DNA from: Pleurodeles waltl
Lineage: Eukaryota; Chordata; Amphibia; Caudata; Salamandridae
Assembly (NCBI RefSeq): GCF_031143425.1
Contig: NC_090445.1
Coordinates: forward strand, 1,192,478,691 to 1,192,542,690
Length of the DNA: 64,000 nt
Direction of reading: 5' to 3'
Both the position numbers and the translations under genes were made by a program. The notes beneath the pieces are model-generated. The model was not told the DNA's origin and searched no databases. It saw only the letters and a list, made by a program, of their open reading frames with translations. This document shows, in pieces, positions 43,251-53,619 of the stretch (position 1 is the stretch's first letter; each line of letters starts with the position of its first letter).

Positions 43251-45599
43251 CTTTTGTGAAGCTGAGGTGGCCTTAGTGCTCTCGGTGATGAGGTGGGGGT
43301 CTAAAAGTTGATGTTTTATGCAGGATCGTGCTAGATGGGGGTCGCTGGCAGGAGCCCGTTGATGAAGCTGTTCACTCCATCGGCATTAGACCATGCCCCC
43401 CAATTGTCTTGAAGTTGGTGATAATACCTTTGCTAGTGATTTTGTTATGGGACATGCAGTACAGTGCTCTCTTATATCTCCTTAATCATCTTCGTCCTCC
43501 TCAAAGTCCATGCCACGCTCTCTTTCCTCATTTCAGATGTTCCTGCTGGGTGGAAAAACACTACTATGTTGTCACTCAGTGTTGCGTGATTTTTTAATTT
43601 TGTTTAATTATCATACATGGCTTTTGAAAAGTGCCAAAGGGTCACCAATTACATACATTTTTTACAGTCTGTAATGCCTCCATTATAAATAAACAAACTA
43701 GTTGTAATATTATGCATATTCTATGTAAACCTACAACCCCTATCAGGCATTATACCAGTACATTTTTAAAAATCTTTATTTGTATTTTTCAAGCGTTCCT
43801 AAACAAGTACAACCTCGAGCTAGACCAACAGCAGCCGCAAACGTTTCATACATAACTCAGTACTTCATATCAAAGAATTGGATTACATGGTTACAATGTG
43901 GTGTGTGTGCAGGATAGGGATCAATTAAATGTAGTGAACATATGACCCATTGCAACCAAATTGACCCAACTCACAGTGGACTGGTAAAGTAACATGGAAT
44001 CGCCTAGCATTAATCTGTGTCTCTTGGTGGTTGTGTCTATATATCAATATTACTGACTCCAGTCAGTGATTCATGCATCAGAACTGATTTACTCATGTCT
44101 TCATCTGGACGAGGTTAGGTGGATGGGCGGGCAGCTTCTCTCACCCTGGTGCCTGCTTGTTCTTTGGTTTTGGCCCTGATACCATACCAGTGCCATGTTT
44201 TCTTCTCAGAGCTGCTATGGGTAACGCTGACTGCACTTATTTTTTTGCATGCCTTGCCAGTTTTTTTTCTTTTGGTGGCTTTAGGCACCGATAGGGATTG
44301 TTTGACAAACAACCTATCGTTGTTTAAAAATTGCCCTACTACAAGCATGACTTCCCAAATTTACATCAGAAATGTTTTGTTTTTCCTTTCACTCTCCATC
44401 CGTGTGTGGGAGCATAAATGTGATATTGAGCAACTGTCCTTCCATGTTGTGTCTTTGCAGTGATTTCATGAGTCATGCAGCTGTGCAAACCCTGGCTTCT
44501 GCATGCAGGCTGGACGAAGGTAAAGTCCAAGAACTGTTTGTGTTTGTTAGCTTCCACTTTGTTTTCAAAAACTGAAGAAACATGTAGATAAGAAGCAGAT
44601 ATGAAAGAAAGAACGAAAGATAGCAGCAGATATTGAAACCACACCTGCTAAGATTCCTGTTTGTTACTGTATAAAGCTTAGCTATAAAAACAGATACAAC
44701 AAAAGAAACAAACTCAAGTAAAATATGATACATTATTAGGCCACCCGATAGAATCTTCAGTGTGGTTTTCTCAGACTGTTCAGAGGACGTACAGTTCTAG
44801 GTACCCGGGGAGCAGAGATTTAGTAGTGCTCCCCTGGGAAGGATGTATGAATAATGTTGTCATTGTGGTGCTCAGTGAGCTCAGAAGATAGAGGAATCTA
44901 TTCATTATGAGAGGAATCTATTATGAGGATCTTTTCCACCTCTTTTTTGAAAAAGTGGGTCGATGGGTTTGAGTGCACCTCGGAGGTAGGGAGGTCAAAA
45001 TCCTTAAAGCAGCTCCTGAAAAGGAGCTTGAGTAGGTTTTATGTTTAATGACTCTCGGGGGTTCAAGTATGAGAGAGTTTGTGCCTCTGAGGGAGCGTCT
45101 GTCTCCTGAGATTCAAATGGTTTCTGCAGGGTACCTTGGTTCATTAAAATGTAGGGCTCTGTGTGTGAGGCAAGCGATTTTTGTTTTGGTGACACATGTA
45201 GATCAACTACAACCACCACCAAGAGTGGGGCAATTACCAATATGATTCCAAAGAGTGTAAATCAACAAACATAAATAACCTTAAACGTTAATAACTCCCA
45301 CAATATCATGACATCACCTTTCCTGTTAAATGTATTGTTCCCTTAGTTGCTATAATTCTACTGGAATACCAATGAGCACTTTAAGGTGTTTGGGGCTGGT
45401 AAACTCCCAAAAGTCTGTCCCAAGCTGTGTTAATAATGGTACCTAGTCTATGTCAAATTCTTCCCATTTTTCTCCCATTGCCGTATTTAATTTCAACATT
45501 TCCCAGAATCAAAGGTCCTCCCTTAAGCGGAATGTGGGTCATCCCTCAATGGGCAGTAATAATTTGGTTAGTGGCACATATTGCTTATGCCACCTGATG
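43251..45599. other. No gene; possible L1 3' shred near 43766
   Basis: TTAAAAATCTTTATTTGTAT at 43766 looks like the poly(A)-proximal end of another minus-strand LINE, but only a few hundred bases could belong to it. Frames at 44119-44733 and 45004-45240 have no recognisable domain. Confidence 0.35.
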
Positions 45600-45892
45600 C
45601 CATCTGTTTCCCTCTGCTGAGTAGAGCATGTACATTTGTGAATTTCAGAGTCCTAGTAGTGTATAAGAGTGGAAACTGGATATAACCACCCGTATCACGA
45701 TTATGTGGAATAAAAGTGGCGATTGATATGTTTTGTAGATATGCACCAACTATGTACAGCAGTACGAATGATATGAATTATCTCTGTGGATGTCTATACA
45801 AGGAGTATGATGTATAATGTGCTCATAGTTTCCTCTTGCCCTGTGTTATGGTTCATGTTCTTAATTGTAAAATGCAATAAAAAGATTTAAAA
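45600..45892 (+). repeat. LINE 3' UTR ending in AATAAAAAG and an A-run
   Basis: The plus strand ends ...GTAAAATGCAATAAAAAGAT followed by an A-rich tail (about 45865-45893), the typical 3' end of an L1-type insertion. No coding part is attached. Confidence 0.5.
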
Positions 45893-46469
45893 AAGAATGG
45901 AATGTGGAAATGCAAGTTTGAAACAGTAAGTAGCTAGCATCCAGAACATCTGCAATTTAGAGAAATTCCACATTTTATATGTGAATGTAACTTTCCAACT
46001 AAAATTTGTCCATCACTGATCAGCACAGTTTGGATTCCAGTGTGCAGTAGCTGAGCTGAAGTGTGATACTAGTCAAGATTCCTGCCTTCTCTTGCTATGA
46101 GGCCTCAGGGGCTCAAATGTACTCTATTTCTCTGTGTGATTGAGTGTTCCACTTCCTCCTACCACATTATTTGCCTCATAGTTTTTGATTCTGGTGGAGT
46201 GTGTATTAATAGCTGATATTGTCAAGATGCGATGCAGGATGCGCTTATCTTTGCGCACCTGTTGCATTGAATGCACTTCTCCAAAGCTCCTGAACTTGCA
46301 TTTCTTCAGAAGCAGAAGATGATGGTGGGCTGCAATGAGCAAGGGTGCCATGTGAACATAAGACTTGCATCTCAGAGTATGCCTTAGTAGAACATGGAGG
46401 AGTACCTGTACCATGGAGCCACTGGACTCTACAGATTTGTGAATAATGGTGTCCATGTTAAATGTCTAG

Positions 46470-46913
46470 AGTCTAAGGGCCTGATTTAAGAAAAGTGGTG
46501 CTGTATCCAATGCAGTGCCACTTTTCTTGCACGCCTTAGCACCCCCCTACCACCACCATGTGTGAGTCATATTTAATATGCAGTGCACCATGACGCAGGG
46601 TGGGGGCAATAGCGTTGACATTTTTGATGCTATTGATGTACTCTGTAGGATTAGCACCAAAATGTTGGTGCTAATCCTTCACATTACATAGGGGCCACTG
46701 AAAGCAATGGCGTGCCCCCTTTTAACTTCTGCTCTGTGCAGACATTAAAAATAGCAACCAAAAAATGACGCAGTGTGGAATCTTTTAGATTCTACTGTGC
46801 CATTTTTTCAGCCTCCCTAATGGGGAAACACCCCCCTTGTATACATAATGCCTGATGCAACCATAATGCGGCACAAGGGGTTACAAAGTGGTGCAATGCA
46901 TGCATTCCGCCAC
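46470..46913. repeat. Remnant of a hairpin-rich MITE-like repeat
   Basis: Perfect hairpins AAGAAAAGTGG/CCACTTTTCTT (46488-46528) and GGATTAGCACCA/TGGTGCTAATCC (about 46648-46677) occur in a segment starting GGGCCTGATTTAAG. The unit is cut on the right by the family X repeat at 46914, so its other end is not seen. Confidence 0.5.
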
Positions 46914-47227
46914 TGTAGGACGCTGGCTCTGTATATACTATATTAAAGTGAGATATAGCGTGCTCAGAGTCCAGGGGTTCCCCAGAGGCTTACAGAGGCT
47001 AAAGTAGATAATAATAATGCTCTCTTTGGGGTAGTGTGGTCGAGCAGCTAGGCTTATCAGAGGGTATGGTTAAACATCTGTTGTACACACACAAGCAATA
47101 GAAGAAACACACACTCAATGACCAATAGAATTTTATAGGGAAAAATATCTTTTGTTAATTTATTTTTAGAACTACAAGATTCAGTTTGCAGGTTAGTACA
47201 TAAAATGAAAGGTACTTTGCATATATA

Positions 47228-48788
47228 CAGGGAGTGCAGAATTATTAGGCAAGTTGTATTTTTGAGGATTAATTTTATTATTGAACAACAACCATGTTCT
47301 CAATGAACCCAAAAAACTCATTAATATCAAAGCTGAATATTTTTGGAAGTAGTTTTTAGTTTGTTTTTAGTTTTAGCTATGTTAGGGGGATATCTGTGTG
47401 TGCAGGTGACTATTACTGTGCATAAATATTAGGCAACTTAACAAAAAACAAATATATACCCATTTCAATTATTTATTATTACCAGTGAAACCAATATAAC
47501 ATCTCAACATTCACAAATATACATTTCTGACATTCAAAAACAAAACAAAAACAAATCAGTGACCAATGTAGCCACCTTTCTTTGCAAGGACACTCAAAAG
47601 CCTGCCATCCATGGATTCTGTCAGTGTTTTGATCTGTTCACCATCAACATTGCGTGCAGCAGCAACCACAGCCTCCCAGACACTGTTCAGAGAGGTGTAC
47701 TGTTTTCCCTCCTTGTAAATCTCACATTTGATGATGGACCACAGGTTCTCAATGGGGTTCAGATCAGGTGAACAAGGAGGCCATGTCATTAGATTTCCTT
47801 CTTTTATACCCTTTCTTGCCAGCCACGCTGTGGAGTACTTGGACGCGTGTGATGGAGCATTGTCCTGCATGAAAATCATGTTTTTCTTGAAGGATGCAGA
47901 CTTCTTCCTGTACCACTGCTTGAAGAAGGTGTCTACCAGGAACTGGCAGTAGGACTGGGAGTTGAGCTTGACTCCATCCTCAACCCGAAAAGGCCCCACA
48001 AGCTCATCTTTGATGATACCAGCCCAAACCAGTACTCCACCTCCACCTTGCTGGCGTCTGAGTTGGACTGGAGCTCTCTGCCCTTTACCAATCCAGCCAC
48101 GGGCCCATCCATCTGGCCAACAAGACTCACTCTCATTTCATCAGTCCATAAAACCTTAGAAAATCAGTCTTGAGATATTTCTTGGCCCAGTCTTGACGTT
48201 TCAGCTTGTGTGTCTTGTTCAGTGGTGGTCGTCTTTCAGCCTTTCTTACCTTGGCCATGTCTCTGAGTATTGCACACCTTGTGTTTTTGGGCACTCCAGT
48301 GATGTTGCAGCTCTGAAATATGGCCAAACTGGTGGCAAGTGGCATCGTGGCAGCTGCACACTTGACTTTTCTCAGTTCATGGGCAGTTATTTGGCGCCTT
48401 GGTTTTTCCACACGCTTCTTGCGACCCTGTTGACTATTTTGAATGAAACGCTTGATTGTTCGATGATCATGCTTCAGAAGCTTTGCAATTTTAAGAGTGC
48501 TGCATCCCTCTGCAAGATATCTCACTATTTTTGACTTTTCTGAGCCTGTCAAGTCCTTCTTTTGACCCATTTTGCCAAAGGAAAGGAAGTTGCCTAATAA
48601 TTATGCACACCTGATATAGGGTGTTGATGTCATTAGACCACACCCCTTCTCATTACAGAGATGCACATCACCTAATATGCTCAATTGGTAGTAGGCTTTC
48701 GAGCCTATACAGCTTGGAGTAAGACAACATGCATAAAGAGGATGATGTGGTCAAAATACTAATTTGCCTAATAATTCTGCACTCCCTG
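47228..48788 (-). mobile_element. Tc1/mariner transposon, 1561 bp, both ends and TA duplication
   Basis: The ends are CAGGGAGTGCAGAATTATTA followed by GGCAA on the left and its exact reverse complement on the right, giving at least 25 bp of perfect terminal inverted repeat. They are flanked by TA at 47226-47227 and 48789-48790. The transposase lies on the minus strand. Perfect ends and only single-base lesions mark it as the youngest element in the window. It lies inside the family X copy. Confidence 0.9.
47556..48570 (-). pseudogene. Tc1 transposase (DD34E), two small frameshifts
   Basis: It starts MGQKKDLTGSEKSKIV. The N-terminal paired-like helix-turn-helix region reads YLAEGCSTLKIAKLLKHD and TIKRFIQNSQQGRKKR, and binds the inverted repeats. 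The first catalytic Asp is in KVLWTDEMRVS, the second in MIFMQDNAPSHAS, and the Glu in SPDLNPIENLW, a D-D-34-E catalytic triad. Frame shifts near 48165 and near 48115 break an otherwise full-length protein of about 340 residues ending KKGGYIGH (stop at 47556-47558). All catalytic residues remain. Confidence 0.85.
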
Positions 48789-50034
48789 TATGATCAGGAC
48801 TTTGAATGGAATCGACAATGTATACAGTTTTTCTCAAAATGGCAAAAAGCTATTGTAAAAGTGGACATTACATTTTTCAACAGTTCCTGGGGGAAGAAAA
48901 GTTAGGTCTGTTTACAAGTAAGTACAACACTTACAGTCTCAGTCTTTGGGTTTTAGGAAGTCCACTTTTTGGGGTTCAAGTTAACCCCAAACACCCACCA
49001 CCAGCAACACAGGGCAGGTCGGGTGCAGAGGTCAAAGGTGAACAAAGTTAACGTGGGCTCCTATAGAGACAGGGGGTACTCGGAATACGGTCAACCAGTA
49101 GGTTAAGTACCCCTGACTCATAGGGCAGACCACAGGGGATTTGAGGAGCACTGGAGGGGCTACAAGTAGGCACTACACACACAACCTTAGCGGCAGAGGG
49201 GCAGCAGGGCGCAAACAGGACATCGGGTTTCCAAAGCTGATCTATGAAGAGGCCCCCGGGGTCAATCAGAGGCTGCAGGCGAGGTCCGAGGGGGTGTCTC
49301 GGGCACACCACTGGTCAGACAGGGAGGAGGGCCACCTGCTGAACGATGAGGCACCACAGGTCGGTTTCTCCTAGGCCTGGGGGCTGCAGGTGCAGTGGGT
49401 TATCTAGGCGTCAGATATCTTCATCCAGAGCTTGCAGTCAGGGGGGTCCTCGGGATTCCCTCCTCAGGCGGAGTCGTGGAGAGGTGGAAAGGTCAACCCA
49501 GGGTGGGCACTTGCTCACAATCGCCTGGGGACCCTCTCTTGTTGGGTGGACCACCTGGACACGGACCATGGATGTCAGGTGCACAGGGGTCAGGACTCAC
49601 GCATTCGGAGTGAGGTAGAGCCGCTGTCCTCTGGAGTTCTTGGTCTTTTTGGGTACAGGGCAGTCCTGTGGAGTTGGCAGAGGTCACTGGGCCCGTTGGA
49701 TGAATCAATGGTCTTTTTGCAGGTTCTTTGAAGTAGGAGACAGGCTGGTACGGCTGGGGCCAAAGCAGTTGTCATCTTCCTTCTTCCTTCTTCTCTGCTG
49801 GGGGTTTCAGCTTAGCATTCCTTCTCCTTCTTGTATAAAAATCCAACAGGGTGTGTTAATAGGAATGGCGCTCACAACTTTTCCACCCCAATATTTTGAA
49901 TTTTGAAAAGTGTCTACACTGTGCTCCTGGAAGGAGGACCCACCCTACTCCCCCACAAATTCCCAAAAAGAAAAAAAAAATTGTCATATTTTGCTAATGA
50001 ACATGTACCACTTTGTCATAGGGGTGGCAATAGA

Positions 50035-50181
50035 GAGCAAGCATTACGCAAAAAGGAATCGAGGTATATATTGGATCTGGAAACAAAGATGCTGAAAGGT
50101 CTGAATTCTGGCAAAGAATTGATTACTCACCTTTATGATGACTTGAAAGAGGAGTTGTTGATTTGTAAAGGGGTATTCTGA
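50035..50181 (+). pseudogene. Penelope-like C-terminal (GIY-YIG) fragment
   Basis: The last 48 codons read REQALRKKESRYILDLETKM then LKGLNSGKELITHLYDDLK before the stop. Only the terminal helix region of the endonuclease remains. The GIY and YIG motifs themselves are absent, so the assignment rests on the end pattern and the ribozyme-like tail. Confidence 0.5.
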
Positions 50182-50986
50182 GATGTAGATATTTGGAGAT
50201 AGGTTCCAGAGATGTATGATATTTTATTATTTTCTTTTTTGAGATATATTTCTTTCTTTTGTCTTTCTTCTTTTTTTCCCAGTAATTAGAATTTCACTGG
50301 GGGTTTCAGGTGATGAACACAGATGAGAAATGTATCTTTACATTATTTTTGGAGTATTTATAAAGTCTTGTGGCTTTGCCCTGTGCAGATTGATCTAAGT
50401 CTTCTGCAGTGACAATTGGTTTAGGTTTTTGGGATTCATGAGGAAGTTTTCGTACATTTTAATATTTGATATTGAATGATAGTGGTATCAATATTTAATA
50501 TTTAACTTATTAAACTGTTTATGGGGGATGGTGTTGATTTATTATCTGCTATTTTGTATTTATGATTTATTGATTTATGATGATGGTATTTTACCTATAT
50601 TCACAAAAATCTAGAAGTGTCATCCATTCTAAGTACGATTATGATTGCTTTATTTGATTTTTTATTTTCTTTCTCCACCCTCCTTTAACACTTGGTATTT
50701 TTGAGGGTCTTGTTATTTAACATTAATTTATTGGCTAGAATTTGAAAATCATTAATGGAATTTTTGTAAATAAGAAGATATTATATAAAATAATTTTATG
50801 AATAATATTGATGAATTATTATGTATTTATCTATCTATCTGAATTTATTGTGTGTTAAATTAATGTGAGTTTATAGCATGAATTCTTATGCGTATTTATG
50901 TTCGGATTTCCCTTGATATCTAGTCCTATTTCTATGTAACTGAATGAGATGTATTTAATTGCTATTGGATGAGTGCTTACATTCAT

Positions 50987-51018
50987 GTGATCAAGGCTGT
51001 TTACAGCCGAAATGCATT
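50987..51018 (+). ncRNA. Degenerate hammerhead-ribozyme-like motif
   Basis: GTGATCA (consensus CTGANGA, two differences) is followed by a perfect stem GGCTGTTTACAGCC, then GAAA, then the very short stem TGCA and TT. The order core-stem II-GAAA-mini stem III-cleavage base is that of the hammerheads carried by Penelope-like elements. Changes at conserved C3 and G8 should abolish cleavage in this copy. Confidence 0.45.
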
Positions 51019-51167
51019 GTGAATAAAGCAACTGCTTTTTCTTCTTTTTTGAAGTCCTGAGTGCACGTTTTTCTTTGCTGGTTTTGATAATTATTTCCTG
51101 GTTTGCTCATACCGGTTACGCGCCACCTTTCACGGCAGCCTTTGCCCGCTTTTGAGCATTTGTTGTT

Positions 51168-51169
<2 letters not shown>

Positions 51170-51212
<43 letters not shown>
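51170..51212 (+). repeat. (TA)n microsatellite
   Basis: An uninterrupted TA run of about 43 bp. Two more lie at 51337-51385 and 51657-51686. Confidence 0.95.
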
Positions 51213-51215
<3 letters not shown>

Positions 51216-51300
51216 CTTTGAAACCTTTCCTGCCAGAATGAATGAATGACTGGCTTTCTTTGAAACCTCCTGCCAGAAAGAATGAATGACAGGCACTTGT
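51216..51300 (+). repeat. Two tandem copies of a 41-bp unit
   Basis: TTTGAAACC..CCTGCCAGAA.GAATGAATGAC occurs twice in a row with few differences, between two TA microsatellites. Confidence 0.75.
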
Positions 51301-51332
51301 GGTGCACTCTTCAGTTATTTCTATTGTTTTCA

Positions 51333-51336
<4 letters not shown>

Positions 51337-51385
<49 letters not shown>
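51337..51385 (+). repeat. (TA)n microsatellite
   Basis: Uninterrupted AT/TA run following AATAAATAT. Confidence 0.95.
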
Positions 51386-51386
<1 letters not shown>

Positions 51387-51464
51387 CAATATGATCAAAA
51401 GTTTTTGGGCGGTGCACTCCACTGCCGGTTCCAGGTGACGGAGGAGACCACTCTAGTAATTATT

Positions 51465-51655
51465 GTAAACCAAAAAATTCAACGCACTCCATGAAGTTCA
51501 AATTGACGTGTATTTATTTCAAAGCAACAGCCACCAACGCATTTTTTGTTCACTGTAAAGAAGACTTCTTGAGAGTCGAAACGCGTTGGTGGTTGTTGCT
51601 TTGAAATAAATACACGTCAATTTGGACTTCATGGAGTGCGGTGAATTTTTTGGTT

Positions 51656-51658
<3 letters not shown>
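51465..51658. repeat. Near-perfect hairpin, 76-bp arms, with hammerhead-like loop
   Basis: The arms 51465-51540 and 51583-51658 are reverse complements with about three mismatches in 76 positions. The 42-bp loop plus arm edge reads CTGTAAAGAAG...AGTCGAAACGCGTT (51553-51586). GAAACGCGT is the usual GAAA plus tiny stem III of Penelope hammerheads, while the CTGANGA box is degenerate. The arms would form an extended stem I. It is flanked on the right by a TA run. Confidence 0.8.

Positions 51659-51686
<28 letters not shown>
51657..51686 (+). repeat. (TA)n microsatellite
   Basis: TA run directly adjoining the right arm of the hairpin. Confidence 0.95.
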
Positions 51687-51690
<4 letters not shown>

Positions 51691-52284
51691 CTACTTACTG
51701 GTGGTCGCCAATAGGTAGCTATCGTTGGGACCTAGTTTCAATAGAAAAAGTGTTTTATGACTTGCCCATATCTTTGGAACAGTTTGATGAATCTTCACCA
51801 AATTGGCCCAAAAAAGTGCCCTCTAGGGTCTTGTGCATGGAAAGTTCTGGGCTGATCCGTCAGGTTGGAGCTGAGGAAACGGGTGTTCCCCATGTTAATT
51901 CCCATAGACTCTTTGGACACACCTGCAGCCCGAACCGCTGTACGGAGGTACACCAAATTTAGCAAAAAGGAAGTTTGGTGCCCGCAGATCATGCTTTTTT
52001 TATTTGATGTGAAAAAAATATTAAAGGGAAAATAAATGTGTATATCTAGGGCCACGGACCCAGCGAGATCTGCTGAAATCTGATTGGCTGCCAACACATC
52101 AAAGCAGAGACCTCAAAAAAGACAAGGGGGAAGGGTATATATTCCTGAATCCCCTAGCCCTGTTCAAAGGGTTCTCCTTCACAGAGAAATCAGGGTCTGG
52201 ATCAGCAGATTTTGCCGTGTTTCGAAAAATGAATGCCAGCATTTCTGAATGCTTTCACCCCCGGGTGGGCCATGTCTAGGCTGC
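51687..52284. other. No gene; probably part of a larger repeat
   Basis: No coding frame or terminal motif is visible. The wording (ACTTGCCCATATCTTTGGAA, TTCACCAAATTGGCCCAAAA) is familiar to me from newt repeats, but I cannot name the family. Confidence 0.35.
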
Positions 52285-53180
52285 ATTTCCACAACATAAA
52301 GGAGGGGGACACACAGGCCCCCCTCCTAGGGTTATTAAAGTCCCAGGGACAACCACCTTCCTGGGGCTGAACAAACTTACATGGGGAGCCGTGCGGATCC
52401 CCCCGGACCCCAGGGACTGCCTCCTCCCCGGACCTACAATTAAGAAATAAGGCAGGGCCATGCGGCCCCCTTAGGGCCCGGGGAGCACCACCTCCCCAGG
52501 GCCAAAAACTTGATTTACAATATAGGAGGGGGCTGTTCGGCCACTCTTCTGGCCCATATACGGCCTGATGACCATTACCTCCCTGGACCAGCTAGTGCCG
52601 ATGAAAGAACAAGTGCTGGGCGGCCCCCCTCATGGAGCTCTATATGGCCCTGGGGACCATCACCCTCAAGGGTCAGCTCCTGCTACCTCCTGAAGTGCTC
52701 CCCTTCGAGAGGTAGCTGTTTGCTTTTGCTTGGCGGGAGCTAAGATAGATCCCACAAAGCAAAAGCCAGCACTCTGATTTAAGCAAGCGGGAGCTCTAAA
52801 AGCGCTAACATGTGGGCAGGGAAAGAGATGACCGGCTCCTCCAGGAGGCGGGAGCCGGTAGGTGCACGGGGGCCGTGCCTACCCACTTTATTTTAATCTT
52901 GTAACCCCGGCAAGGTGGTCTGGACCAGGGGGGTCCGCGCACCCCCCTTGTTTTATTGTAATGTTGTAGCCTAGGGGAGGTGGTGGTCCCAGGGGCCCCA
53001 TGGAGGGTTTGTGCAGCCTCCCCTTATAGTAAGGAGGTGGTGGTCCCCGGGGCCTGGTTGGGTCCATATGGCCCCCCTAACAGTTGTTATTATATTGCCC
53101 TGGCGGGGTGGTGGTCCCCAGGACCTGGGGGCTCCACATGGCTCCCACAACCTTTTTTATTATGTTGCCCCATTTAAGCT
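52285..53180. repeat. Foldback element with arms made of GC-rich tandem repeats
   Basis: The left arm (52285-52640) holds about four copies of a 65-85-bp unit containing GGCCCCGGGGA-like and CCACCTCCCC-like blocks. The right arm (about 52870-53180) holds about four copies of the same unit inverted (GGTGGTGGTCCCCGGGGCC-like). The roughly 230-bp centre has its own hairpin, GCTTTTGCTTGGCGGGA against TCCCACAAAGCAAAAGC (52725-52766). Confidence 0.7.
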
Positions 53181-53619
53181 TCAAAACCTGCACCATGCAT
53201 GGCTACACATGTCCTTTGGACATTCGTGGCACGGAGTTGGGTGGTTATATGGGGTTGCGGCCAGGACTTCCGACCAGTGGTTGGATTAACGAATAGCAAT
53301 TAAAATTACTTTACGTTAAAAAAACATTGAAATACACTGAAAAAAACAAAGGTTACAGGGACATTATAGTTAGGCTCGCATTTTAGATGTACAAAACCAT
53401 AGAAATTCAGCTGTTATAGTTAGAGTTGTTTAAAGTGACTATAGCTTGTGCCCTCGCTATGCAGTGTGATTTACCCCCACATATTACTGCACTCATGACA
53501 TCGCTGATGACATAATTGATAATATCAATGTAATATTTGCAGTACAATATTTGAGGAAAAAACTGTGCGTGAGGGTAAGCGAGTTATAGTTACCTTGGTC
53601 CCGCTGAACAAAAGTACTT
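53181..53619. other. No gene
   Basis: AT-rich sequence with A-runs and no supported feature. It leads into the truncated family Y repeat. Confidence 0.4.

Larger units (their letters stand above)
46914..49860 (-). mobile_element. Family X long LTR-like repeat, truncated, interrupted by Tc1
   Basis: Starting TGTAGGACGCTGGCTCTG, this is the reverse complement of the end of the complete family X copy at 56434-59083. Matching follows through AGTCCA..GGGTTCCCC and GTGTGGTCGAGCAG..AGGCTTATCAGAGGGTA. It fades near 49860, at the equivalent of about 57640 in that copy, so the 5' third is lost. Removing the Tc1 insertion restores colinearity. No coding frame is supported. Confidence 0.7.
49985..51060 (+). 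mobile_element. Penelope-like element, 3' part
   Basis: A short coding end (KKESRYILDLETKMLKGLNS, stop at 50179-50181) matches the C-terminus of Penelope-like proteins, where the GIY-YIG endonuclease finishes R/K-E...I..L.T..P.GLN. An AT-rich 3' region of about 800 bp follows, and at 50987-51018 a hammerhead-like motif, a known companion of these elements. The upstream reverse transcriptase is missing, and the boundary with family X lies somewhere in 49860-49985. Confidence 0.55.
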
